From positions 3,162,001 through 3,226,000 of the forward strand of contig CP076546.1 in NCBI GenBank assembly GCA_018889975.1: a DNA stretch of 64,000 bases, given 5' to 3'. Under the pieces are notes generated by a model, which worked only from the letters and a program-made list of their open reading frames with translations, was not told the origin of the DNA and searched no databases. This document shows, piece by piece, positions 17,739-25,574 of the stretch. The translations under genes and the position numbers were made by a program. Positions within the stretch are counted from its first letter, which is position 1, and each line of letters starts with the position of its first letter. The stretch comes from Bacillus sp. NP157 (lineage in GTDB: Bacteria; Pseudomonadota; Gammaproteobacteria; Xanthomonadales; Rhodanobacteraceae).

Positions 17739-18350
17739 ATGGCTTCTCGAATCATCGTTCCAGGTACCCCCGACCTGTTCGACACGCCGGCGGCGCCCGA
17801 AGGGTTCCGCTACCTGCCCGACGTGCTGGGCAAGGCGGAGGAGCGGGACATCGTGCGCCGTTTCGAACAGTTGGCGCTGCAGCCCTACGAATTCCGCGGG
17901 TTCCCCGCCAACCGGCGCATCTTCACCTTCGGCCCCGGCTATCTGTTCGCCGGGCAGAAGGCACGCCCGGATTCGACCGTCCCCGCGTACCTGCACCCAC
18001 TGATGGAGCTGGCGGCGCGCATCAGCGGCAAGCCGGCCAGTGCCTTCGCCCAGCTGATGGTGACCGAATACGCTCCCGGCGCGGGGATCGGCTGGCATCT
18101 GGATCGACCCAACTACGAAGACATCGCCTCCGTGTCATTCCTTGCGCCATGCGCGCTTCGACTTCGACGAAAGACGGCGCAAGGCTGGGATCGCCTCAGC
18201 ATCCCGATCGAACCACGCTCGATCTACCTCCTGCAAGGTGACGCCCGCACCGCGTGGCAACACAGCATCGCGCCAATGGATGCACTGCGTTACTCGGTCA
18301 CGTTGCGTACGTTACGGACTGCTGCCGGAACGACGGCAAGAACCGGATAG
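17739..18350 (+). CDS. AlkB-like 2-oxoglutarate-dependent oxygenase (second paralog)
   Basis: 203 aa, a different branch from the AlkB at 15654. Ligands His120 and Asp122 (GWHLDRP), His175 (WQHSIAP) and Arg184/Arg190 (RYSVTLR). The spacing and the YAPGAGIGWHLDRP block resemble the ALKBH-type branch common beside classical AlkB in Proteobacteria; substrate may be alkylated DNA, RNA or protein. No signal peptide, so cytoplasmic although cotranscribed with an exported phosphodiesterase. The last dozen residues (AGTTARTG) look unstructured. Confidence 0.88.
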   Translation: MASRIIVPGTPDLFDTPAAPEGFRYLPDVLGKAEERDIVRRFEQLALQPYEFRGFPANRRIFTFGPGYLFAGQKARPDSTVPAYLHPLMELAARISGKPASAFAQLMVTEYAPGAGIGWHLDRPNYEDIASVSFLAPCALRLRRKTAQGWDRLSIPIEPRSIYLLQGDARTAWQHSIAPMDALRYSVTLRTLRTAAGTTARTG

Positions 18351-18405
18351 TAAGCGAGGGCTCCGGACCGCTAAAAAGTGCGTCCACGAACCAAGGAGCC
18401 TGACC

Positions 18406-19086
18406 ATGCACGTCGTCGCCCATCCGTCGATCCTGTACTGCGGAACACCTGTCGCCATTCTCTCCACGCTCAACGAAGACGGAACCGCTAACCTCGCCCC
18501 GATGTCGTCGGTGTTCTGGATCGGCTATCGCTGCTTCATGGGCCTGCAAGGCATCTCGAAGACACCGGAGAACCTTCGGCGTACGCGGGAAGTCGTCATC
18601 AACCTGCCTTCGCCCGACCAGGTAGCCGCGGTGGATCGACTCGCACGCACCACCGGCACCTACCCCGTCCCAGACGACAAGATCGGCCGCGGCTACCGCC
18701 ATGAAAAGGACAAGTTCGGCATCTCCGGCTTGACCCCGGTGGCATCCGAAACGGTGCGGCCGCCACGTGTCCATGAGTGCCCGATTCAGATGGAAGCCGT
18801 ACTCGAACACGTGCACGACTACGACCAGGACGGTCCGCTTGCCGGCTACATCGATATCCTCGAAGTGCGGATCACCCGGGTCCACGTCGACGAATCGATC
18901 CTGATGGATGGCCACGCCCATCGCATCGATCCGGACAAGTGGCGCCCCTTGATTATGAGCTTCCAGGAATTCTATGGGCTCGGCCCGAAGCTGCATCCGT
19001 CACGTCTCGGCGAAATCGCCGAGCACCTTTACCGGACGCCGGACTTCGAACGTGCCGCCGAGAACATCGCATTGGAAGCGATATGA
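18406..19086 (+). CDS. Flavin reductase-like FMN-binding split-barrel protein
   Basis: 226 aa from ATG 18406, with AGGAG seven bases upstream; the frame is open further upstream but overlaps the AlkB-like gene. The N-terminal STLNEDGTANLAPMSSVFWI is the canonical flavin reductase-like opening strand pair that binds FMN, and NLRRTREVVINLPS follows. The C-terminal third (PLIMSFQEFYGLGPKLHPSR) is an extension I see in the subfamily annotated only as flavin reductase family. Cytoplasmic. Substrate unknown. Possibly a distal gene of the PLD-AlkB transcript (55 bp gap). Confidence 0.85.
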   Translation: MHVVAHPSILYCGTPVAILSTLNEDGTANLAPMSSVFWIGYRCFMGLQGISKTPENLRRTREVVINLPSPDQVAAVDRLARTTGTYPVPDDKIGRGYRHEKDKFGISGLTPVASETVRPPRVHECPIQMEAVLEHVHDYDQDGPLAGYIDILEVRITRVHVDESILMDGHAHRIDPDKWRPLIMSFQEFYGLGPKLHPSRLGEIAEHLYRTPDFERAAENIALEAI

Positions 19087-19331
19087 TCCACGCAGGCTGG
19101 CACGCCGTTCCCTTCCCTGTGATGCCCCCTCGCCGACGCGTTGCGCGCGGCGTATGGCGCAGGAAACTACGGGATCGCTGCCGGGTCGGCAAGCGGGAAG
19201 CGTGACCGTGCCGCTGGATTTTGCCCGCCGCCGGCGGCAAGCTCGGCGGGCTGGCCAGCTCCGCGGCCGCAAGACAGGCGAGACAGGGCGTGGCGAACGT
19301 GAAACCCGGGCACGATGGCGAAGGGCGTCCC

Positions 19332-20006
19332 ATGCGGCTGGTGCTGCTGGACGACGACGAGATGCTGCGCGACCGGATCCTCGCCCCCAAGCTGCGCCAG
19401 TACGGGTTCGAGGTCGACACCGTGGGCAGCGCCGGCGAACTGCAGGCGCTGGTCGCCCACGGTGCGCCGGATATCTTCCTGCTCGACATCGGCCTGCCGG
19501 ATGGCGAAGGGTTCGACGTCGCGCGCTCGTTGCGCGCACGCCTTCCGCGTGCGGGCATCATCATGCTGACCGGCCGCGCGGACAACGTCGACCGCGTGCG
19601 CGGCCTGTTCGAAGGCGCCGACGCCTACCTGACCAAGCCGGTGGAAATCGACGTCCTCGTGGCCACACTGCATAGCCTCGCCCGGCGCCTCGGCGCCTCG
19701 GCCGCGCCCGCGCCACACGGCCGCTGGTCGCTCAGCCACGACGAGTGGTTCCTCATCTCGCCGGCGGGTGGCCGGGTGATGCTGAGCAAGGGCGAGCGCC
19801 GCCTGCTCGACGTGATGCTACCGCGCGCCAACGAGGTGGTGTCTCGCAACACGCTCATCGCCGCGCTAGCCGACGATGTCCATGCGTTCGACCCACACCG
19901 GCTGGACTCCATGGTCCATCGGCTACGCCGCAAAGTGCTGGCCGCCCTGGGCGAGCCCCTGCCACTGAATGCCGTCCACGGCACCGGCTACGTCCTGGAC
20001 ACCTGA
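19332..20006 (+). CDS. OmpR-family response regulator
   Basis: 224 aa from ATG 19332 (GAAGGG upstream); a GTG at 19290 would add 14 residues. Receiver domain with the acidic pair in LLDDDEMLRDR, phospho-acceptor Asp in FLLDIGLPDGEG, conserved Thr (MLTGRAD) and Lys (YLTKPVE). The C-terminal winged helix ends HGTGYVLDT, as in OmpR/PhoB regulators. Its cognate kinase is likely the convergent gene at 21407, whose 3' end overlaps this one by 84 bp. The 245 bp before this gene (19087-19331) hold no other gene I can support. Confidence 0.92.
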   Translation: MRLVLLDDDEMLRDRILAPKLRQYGFEVDTVGSAGELQALVAHGAPDIFLLDIGLPDGEGFDVARSLRARLPRAGIIMLTGRADNVDRVRGLFEGADAYLTKPVEIDVLVATLHSLARRLGASAAPAPHGRWSLSHDEWFLISPAGGRVMLSKGERRLLDVMLPRANEVVSRNTLIAALADDVHAFDPHRLDSMVHRLRRKVLAALGEPLPLNAVHGTGYVLDT

Positions 20007-21407
20007 CACATCGGCTTCCGCTTCGGCCACCGGCAACAGCAGCCGGATCGTGGTCCCACGACCCGGCGCGCTTTCCACGAGGGTTTCGCCACCGGCTTGC
20101 ATCACCAGGTCGTGCACGACGCTCAGCCCCAGCCCGGTGCCCTGCCCCATCGGCTTGGTCGTGAAGAACGGTTCGAAGACCTGGCTACGCGTGGCGTCGT
20201 CCATGCCGGTGCCCGTGTCGCGCACCGACAACGCCAGCCCTCCCGGACCATCGTCCAGCGTGATGGTGCAGACGCCGCCCGTGGGCATCGCATCGCGCGC
20301 GTTGGTCACCAGGTTGATGATCGCCATCTCGAACTGGCTTCGATCAAAACGGATCCGGCGCGGCCCGACCAGTAGCACGAGATGCAGCTCGCAATGGGGC
20401 GGTAGCGATTGCTGCGCAAGCGGCAGCACTTCGCGCAAGGCCACCGCCACGTCGAACTGCTCGGCGAGCGTCACGTCGTTGCGACTGAAATTCAGCAATT
20501 GCCGGCACACCGCCATGCCGCGACGCGCCGCCAGTTCAATGCCGTCCAGCGCATCGGCCACGGCACGCGTGTCCTCGTCCTGCGGCTCGTCTTCCGCAGG
20601 CAGGCGGTCGCGCTCGGTGGAAAACCCAAGGATGATGTCGAAGACGTTGTTGACGTCGTGGGCGACGCCACTGGCAAGCTTGCCCACGGCATCCATCTTC
20701 TGCGCATGCAGCAGTTGCTGTTGCGTGCGCTCGCGCTCCGCGATCTCCAGCGCCAGCTCGTGTCGCCGCCGGTCGACCTCCAGCAGGCTTTCACGCAGCG
20801 CGTAGATGCTTCGGTCGACGATCAACGCGATCAGCAGGTAACTGGTCAGCGCGCGCATGGGCAGCAGGTTGTACAGCGCGACCACGGCATCAGGCAGGTG
20901 GGCCGCGCCGGAGGCCTTGAGCGGATCCACGCTCATCACGAGGATCGCCGCTTCCGCGGCGAAGGTAAGCCACAACGCCTTGCGCCCGAGCATCAGGCCG
21001 CTCAACGCCAGGATCATCATCAGCGTGAGATTGCCATCGGTAGCGTGGTAGCCGAATGCGGCATAGGCCACGGCGCCCGATGCCAGCATCGTGGCCACGA
21101 ACTGGCCCACGGACAGCGGGAACCGACCCACCCTGATCAGATAAAAACCGAGCCACGCCGACAGCGTCATCGCCAGGTCGGTGCCCACGTCGATGGCCAG
21201 CGCCGCGGGCGCACCGATCCGCGCCCGCGCGTAGAAGTGTTCCTGCAGGTACGACCAGTGCAGTCCGAACAGGTAGGCCTTCGTCGCGGGAATGCGCAGG
21301 CCTTCGAAGACCAGCAGCAACTGCATGAAGGTCGCATTGCGCCGATCCACCGGATCGTCGATCGGTGTGTTGGCGAGCCAATGGCGCACACGCAAGGACA
21401 TGTTCAT
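19923..21407 (-). CDS. Membrane sensor histidine kinase
   Basis: 494 aa from ATG 21407; an ATG at 21491 would add 28 residues, neither has a strong ribosome site. Residues 1-220 hold about six membrane helices with no recognisable periplasmic domain. A coiled coil (RRRHELALEIAERERTQQQL) leads to the H-box GVAHDVNNVFDIILGF, and the ATPase has LVTNARDAMPTGG, DTGTGMDD and GTGLGLSVVHD. No C-terminal receiver. Convergent and 84 bp overlapping with the OmpR-type regulator, which is probably its partner. Two perfect 11-bp tandem repeats (21412-21433) sit just upstream of the start. Confidence 0.9.
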   Translation of the reverse strand: MNMSLRVRHWLANTPIDDPVDRRNATFMQLLLVFEGLRIPATKAYLFGLHWSYLQEHFYARARIGAPAALAIDVGTDLAMTLSAWLGFYLIRVGRFPLSVGQFVATMLASGAVAYAAFGYHATDGNLTLMMILALSGLMLGRKALWLTFAAEAAILVMSVDPLKASGAAHLPDAVVALYNLLPMRALTSYLLIALIVDRSIYALRESLLEVDRRRHELALEIAERERTQQQLLHAQKMDAVGKLASGVAHDVNNVFDIILGFSTERDRLPAEDEPQDEDTRAVADALDGIELAARRGMAVCRQLLNFSRNDVTLAEQFDVAVALREVLPLAQQSLPPHCELHLVLLVGPRRIRFDRSQFEMAIINLVTNARDAMPTGGVCTITLDDGPGGLALSVRDTGTGMDDATRSQVFEPFFTTKPMGQGTGLGLSVVHDLVMQAGGETLVESAPGRGTTIRLLLPVAEAEADVSGVQDVAGAVDGIQWQGLAQGGQHFAA

Positions 21408-21589
21408 GGCAGTGAGAACTCGGTGAGAACTCGGCCACTTGAGCGTGTGTGACTTTGCGACGGATGTAAAGCTATCGTCGAGCGTCCGCATGAACCTGCA
21501 TCACGCGGACACGTGCCGAAGGGGCAGCTTGTTACGAGCTGGGCACAAGAACTTACGAGGCTAAACGGGCTCTTTCCTTCGGGGGTTTT

Positions 21590-24500
21590 ATGTCAGCAAA
21601 TACGTTCAGGCCCTGGCTTGTCGGAGGCGCGCTGTTGCTCGCCGCCGGCACCGCTTGCGATGCAAGCGCCGCCACGGCGTCCACCACGGTAGGTAGCACC
21701 TCCACGACACCGCTGATCACCAGGGCGGTCGACAAGAGCCAGATGACGACCATCCCCGGCAGCGTACCGGCAAGGGTCCGCAGCAGCGCCGACGCCGGGC
21801 CGATGGCCACGACCGAGGTCATCCCGTCGATGACCCTTGTCCTCAAGCGCAGCCCGGACCAGCAGAAGCGCTTCGACGCGTACCTCGCGTCGCTCGACAA
21901 TGCCTCGTCACCGAACTACCACCACTGGCTGACCGCCCGCCAGGTCGGCGAGCAGTTCGGCCCGAACCAGAAAGACATCGCGGCCGTGAAGTCCTGGCTC
22001 GGTAGCCAGGGCCTCGGCGTGAAGAACGTTTCCGCGGACGGCATGCTGATTCGCTTCACCGGTTCGGTGTCCGCCGTGCAACAGGCGTTCGGCACGTCGA
22101 TGCACCACTACGTGGCGGCCGACGGCAAGAAGCACTTCGCCAACAGCGCCGAACAGAAGCTGCCGACCGCGCTCGTGCCGGTGGTCCGCGGCGTGGCCTC
22201 GATGACCGACTTCTTCCCGCAGCCGCAGGTGAAGAATGCGCAGCCGGTCAAGCGCAACAAGCAAGGCCAGTGGGTGACCGCCGGCGCGCCCTCGTCCGAC
22301 TTCAACTTCGTCTACCAGGGTGACGTGCAGTACGACGTCGTCCCGGCCGACTTCGGCACGATCTACGACGTCGCCCCGCTGTGGAACCAGAAGACGCCGG
22401 TACGCGGTGCCGGGCAGACCGTCGCCGTGCTCGAGCGCACGGATGTGCTGGACGCGGATATCGCCACGTTCCGCCACACCTTCCTTCCGGCGAACGCGGC
22501 GGGTGTCTTCACCCAGGTCCATCCCGCGGCCTTTGCTGGGGACACCAGCTGTGGCGATCCGGGCACGAACGCCGACGAAGGCGAAGCGGCGCTCGACGCC
22601 GAATGGGCTGGTGCGGCCGCACCGGATGCGAACGTCACGCTGGCCTCCTGTGCGGATACCGGCGCGGACTTCGGGGCCTTCCTCGCCGCACAGAACCTGC
22701 TCGAGCAGGATGCCCCGCCGCCGATCATGAGCCTCAGCTACGGCGAGTGCGAGGCAGTCAGCGCCGCCATCGGCGACGTCGACGAAGCCGCGGCCCTGTG
22801 GTCGACGGCCGCTGCCGAAGGCGTCTCGGTGTTCGTCTCCACGGGCGACGCGGGCTCGGCCGGTTGCGACCAGAACCAGGCCGCCGCCAGCTTCGGCATC
22901 GCCGTGAACGGGCTGGGCAGCACGCCGTACAACATCGCGGTGGGCGGCACCGACTTCGACGACTTCAAGAAGACGCAGAAGTACTGGCTCGCCGGCAACG
23001 GTGCGCTGGGTGCCAGCGCGATCGGTTACATCCCGGAGCAGACCTGGAACGATTCGTGCGCCAGCGCCCAGCTGGACAAGGTGTTGGGCATCGCCAACCC
23101 GAACAACGCATGCAACGCCGCCGCGGGGCAAAACTTCCTCAACACCGCCGGTGGTAGTGGCGGCCCTAGCTACGTCTGGTCGCAGCCGACCTGGCAGCAG
23201 GGCATCGCGGGCATGGACCAGAACGTCACGCGTGCATTGCCCGACGTGTCGCTGTTCGCCGCGAACGGCCTGTATGGCCATGCGCTGATCTTCTGCATGT
23301 CCGATAGCAGCGAAGGCGGCGTGCCGTGTAACTACCTCGATCCGACCGACTCGCTGTTCAACAGCGCGGGTGGCACGTCGTTCGCCGCGCCCGCCATGGC
23401 CGGTGTGCAGGCCCTCGTCGACCAGGCCAGCGCCGCTCGACTGGGCAATGTCGGCCCGACCCTGTATGGGCTGGCCCGCGCGCAATACGGCACGGTCGCT
23501 TCGCCCGCCGCAGGTTGCAAGGCGAAGGACACCACCTGCGTGTTCCACGACGTCGCTACCGGTGACATCGACGTGCCCTGCTACGCGGGCACGGGCGATT
23601 GCTTCGTCAAGAAAGGCCAGCAGTATGGCGTCGTCAGCGATGGCGGCCGTGCCTCGCTGGTTACCGCATGGAAGGCCGCCAAGGGCTATGACTACGCCAC
23701 CGGCCTGGGTTCGATCGACGTGGCCAACCTCGCCAATGCGATCGCGGCGAAGCAGGCCCGCGAAGCGACCATCCCGCGCACATGGGATCTCGCCGGCTTC
23801 GACGACAGCGGCAATCCGGGCGTGGGCCTGAACTCGATCCTCGACGGCAAGAGCACCTTGCTGCTGGTCGGTCCGAAGACGGGCAACGCGACGCTGGTGC
23901 GGATGAACGGCAGCACCGTGCTCGACAGCGACACGTGGACGCCGGTGCAGCAGGGCGACCAGATCGCGGACGGCTTCCAGCCGGGCGACCAGGTGAAGGC
24001 CATTCCGTTCGATATCTTCGACGGCGCGCTGACCAACCAGACGATCATGGAAAGCGACAACCCGACCACCCACACGATGAACCTCGCGGTCTACAGCTAC
24101 GGTTGGGAGAACTTCCGCTTCCCGTATGCGGCTGGCTGGAGCATGGTCGGTGCGGGCCTGGTGGATGCCACGGCAAAGTCGAAGCAGGTGTGGTTCAACG
24201 CCAGCGCCAGCTCGCTGTCGTTCTGGACGATCGGCTGCACGGGCACGCTAAAGTTCGGTCGCTTCGACACGATGGACTGCGAGCAGTCCGTGGCGAGCAC
24301 AGTCGCCGCACCGGCCGGCTTCACGCCGAGCCTCGCCGACCTCAACGGTGACGGCATCCTCGACATCGTCTGGACCGGCCCGAAGAACGCGGTGAAGTTC
24401 TGGATCAACGACGGCAAGGGCGGCTTCGCCAAGAGCGACGGCACCAATGCACCGGCCGGCTTCACCCTGGTGGGCGTCGGCGAGATCGCCGGTAGCGGCA

Positions 24501-24844
24501 AGACCGACCTGATCTGGTCGAACGCGAGCACCGGCAAGCTGCGCTGGTGGGAAATGAACGGCACGACGATCGCCAGCCAGCAGACGATGGATGCGCCGTC
24601 GGGCTACAGCGTCGCCACCATCGAAGACTTCGACGGCGACGGCCTGGCAGACCTGTTCTGGACCAACGCGAAGGGCAAGGCGATCCTCTGGCTCGGCGTC
24701 GGCGACGGCTTCGTCTCGCAGCAGGTCGCCGATGGCGAAGGCATCGCCTACGTCATCCCCGCTGGCTACAGCGTGCAGATGAATCGCGTGCAGGGCGTAG
24801 TGAATGCGGCAGCGGCAACGCAAGTGGCTGCGACGAACCACTGA
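21590..24844 (+). CDS. Secreted S53 family serine-carboxyl peptidase (sedolisin) with FG-GAP-like tail
   Basis: 1084 aa. Signal peptide (1-28), activation peptide (about 75-215, Pro-kumamolisin type with SSPNYHHWLTARQVGEQFGP), catalytic domain with the Glu332-x3-Asp336 pair (EGEAALDAEW) and nucleophile Ser597 (GGTSFAAPAMAG), then a C-terminal extension (about 730-1084) with FG-GAP/VCBS-like repeats, LADLNGDGILDIVWTG and IEDFDGDGLADLFWTN, that may bind calcium. An acid-active extracellular endopeptidase is expected. Roughly twice the size of a minimal sedolisin because of the propeptide and tail. Monocistronic, closed by a strong terminator. Confidence 0.94.
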   Translation: MSANTFRPWLVGGALLLAAGTACDASAATASTTVGSTSTTPLITRAVDKSQMTTIPGSVPARVRSSADAGPMATTEVIPSMTLVLKRSPDQQKRFDAYLASLDNASSPNYHHWLTARQVGEQFGPNQKDIAAVKSWLGSQGLGVKNVSADGMLIRFTGSVSAVQQAFGTSMHHYVAADGKKHFANSAEQKLPTALVPVVRGVASMTDFFPQPQVKNAQPVKRNKQGQWVTAGAPSSDFNFVYQGDVQYDVVPADFGTIYDVAPLWNQKTPVRGAGQTVAVLERTDVLDADIATFRHTFLPANAAGVFTQVHPAAFAGDTSCGDPGTNADEGEAALDAEWAGAAAPDANVTLASCADTGADFGAFLAAQNLLEQDAPPPIMSLSYGECEAVSAAIGDVDEAAALWSTAAAEGVSVFVSTGDAGSAGCDQNQAAASFGIAVNGLGSTPYNIAVGGTDFDDFKKTQKYWLAGNGALGASAIGYIPEQTWNDSCASAQLDKVLGIANPNNACNAAAGQNFLNTAGGSGGPSYVWSQPTWQQGIAGMDQNVTRALPDVSLFAANGLYGHALIFCMSDSSEGGVPCNYLDPTDSLFNSAGGTSFAAPAMAGVQALVDQASAARLGNVGPTLYGLARAQYGTVASPAAGCKAKDTTCVFHDVATGDIDVPCYAGTGDCFVKKGQQYGVVSDGGRASLVTAWKAAKGYDYATGLGSIDVANLANAIAAKQAREATIPRTWDLAGFDDSGNPGVGLNSILDGKSTLLLVGPKTGNATLVRMNGSTVLDSDTWTPVQQGDQIADGFQPGDQVKAIPFDIFDGALTNQTIMESDNPTTHTMNLAVYSYGWENFRFPYAAGWSMVGAGLVDATAKSKQVWFNASASSLSFWTIGCTGTLKFGRFDTMDCEQSVASTVAAPAGFTPSLADLNGDGILDIVWTGPKNAVKFWINDGKGGFAKSDGTNAPAGFTLVGVGEIAGSGKTDLIWSNASTGKLRWWEMNGTTIASQQTMDAPSGYSVATIEDFDGDGLADLFWTNAKGKAILWLGVGDGFVSQQVADGEGIAYVIPAGYSVQMNRVQGVVNAAAATQVAATNH

Positions 24845-24863
24845 TTCGGGTTAGTGCACGACG

Positions 24864-24899
24864 AAGGGGCGGACGGGTAACCGTTCGCCCTTTCTTTTA
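24864..24899 (+). terminator. Rho-independent terminator of the S53 peptidase gene
   Basis: 13-bp stem AAGGGGCGGACGG / CCGTTCGCCCTTT with two or three G-U pairs and a GTAA loop, followed by CTTTT. It starts 19 bases after the stop codon. Confidence 0.88.
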
Positions 24900-24924
24900 T
24901 GGGAGGCATCTTCAACGACAAGCG

Positions 24925-25491
24925 TCAAACGGCCCGGCGATAGTCGACCAGATCGGGATTGTCCTTGACGAACATGGCCTCGAGCGCTGACCACCCCTGG
25001 GTGTGATACAGGTGGTACTCGTCGTCCAGGATCGGAATGAGCCAGGCGAACACCACGTCCCCCGATTCCTCGGTGGTCGCTACCGCGAACTCAGTCGGGA
25101 AGTACACGGGTATCGCGACGTACAGTGCCTTGGGCTGGCATCCCTCGAACATCGGCCCGCGCGGCCCGATGACCTCGCCACGTAGGTAAGCCTGCTCCCG
25201 CTCGATCGCCTCCATGCCGACCTGCTGCAGAAGGCTAATCACGTTGAACGGGATCGCATCTTCGGGAACGACAAGGATGAGCTCGTGCCGAATGTGTTTG
25301 TGGCCCCTTTCCGGGCCACTGGGAAGCTGGAACCGGCTCAGGCCCAGGGTAGAAAAAGTGACGGTGCCTGCGTGAGGTCCGCCCTTGGTTCTAACGACCT
25401 GGAAGGGCCGTTCCGTTCCGTCGGAGCCGACCTTCCATCCATCGACGATTTCGCCGGCGAACGCCTCCAAGTGCTCAAATACAGTGGTCAT
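24925..25491 (-). CDS. Suppressor-of-fused (SUFU) domain protein
   Basis: 188 aa from ATG 25491, preceded by AGGGA eight bases upstream. MTTVFEHLEAFAGEIVDGWK, HIRHELILVVPED and PKALYVAIPVYFPTE followed by WLIPILDDEYHLYHTQGWSAL (in part) are the conserved blocks of the bacterial SUFU family. Known members are often immunity proteins for polymorphic toxins, but no toxin gene is adjacent, so it may be an orphan. Cytoplasmic. It lies between two convergent/co-oriented large secreted-protein genes and is 83 bp upstream of the autotransporter stop region on the opposite flank. Confidence 0.8.
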   Translation of the reverse strand: MTTVFEHLEAFAGEIVDGWKVGSDGTERPFQVVRTKGGPHAGTVTFSTLGLSRFQLPSGPERGHKHIRHELILVVPEDAIPFNVISLLQQVGMEAIEREQAYLRGEVIGPRGPMFEGCQPKALYVAIPVYFPTEFAVATTEESGDVVFAWLIPILDDEYHLYHTQGWSALEAMFVKDNPDLVDYRRAV

Positions 25492-25574
25492 GGTCCGATC
25501 CCTGGAATTCGCCTTCCACTTTATCCGCTTGCCGCATGCACTGCCAACGGCAGCGCATGCGGCTTTCATCCGCG

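Noticed and set aside
21908..24073. 721-codon minus-strand open frame opposite the S53 peptidase
   Set aside because: Same reason; no domain, no ribosome site, and the plus strand encodes a complete family member.
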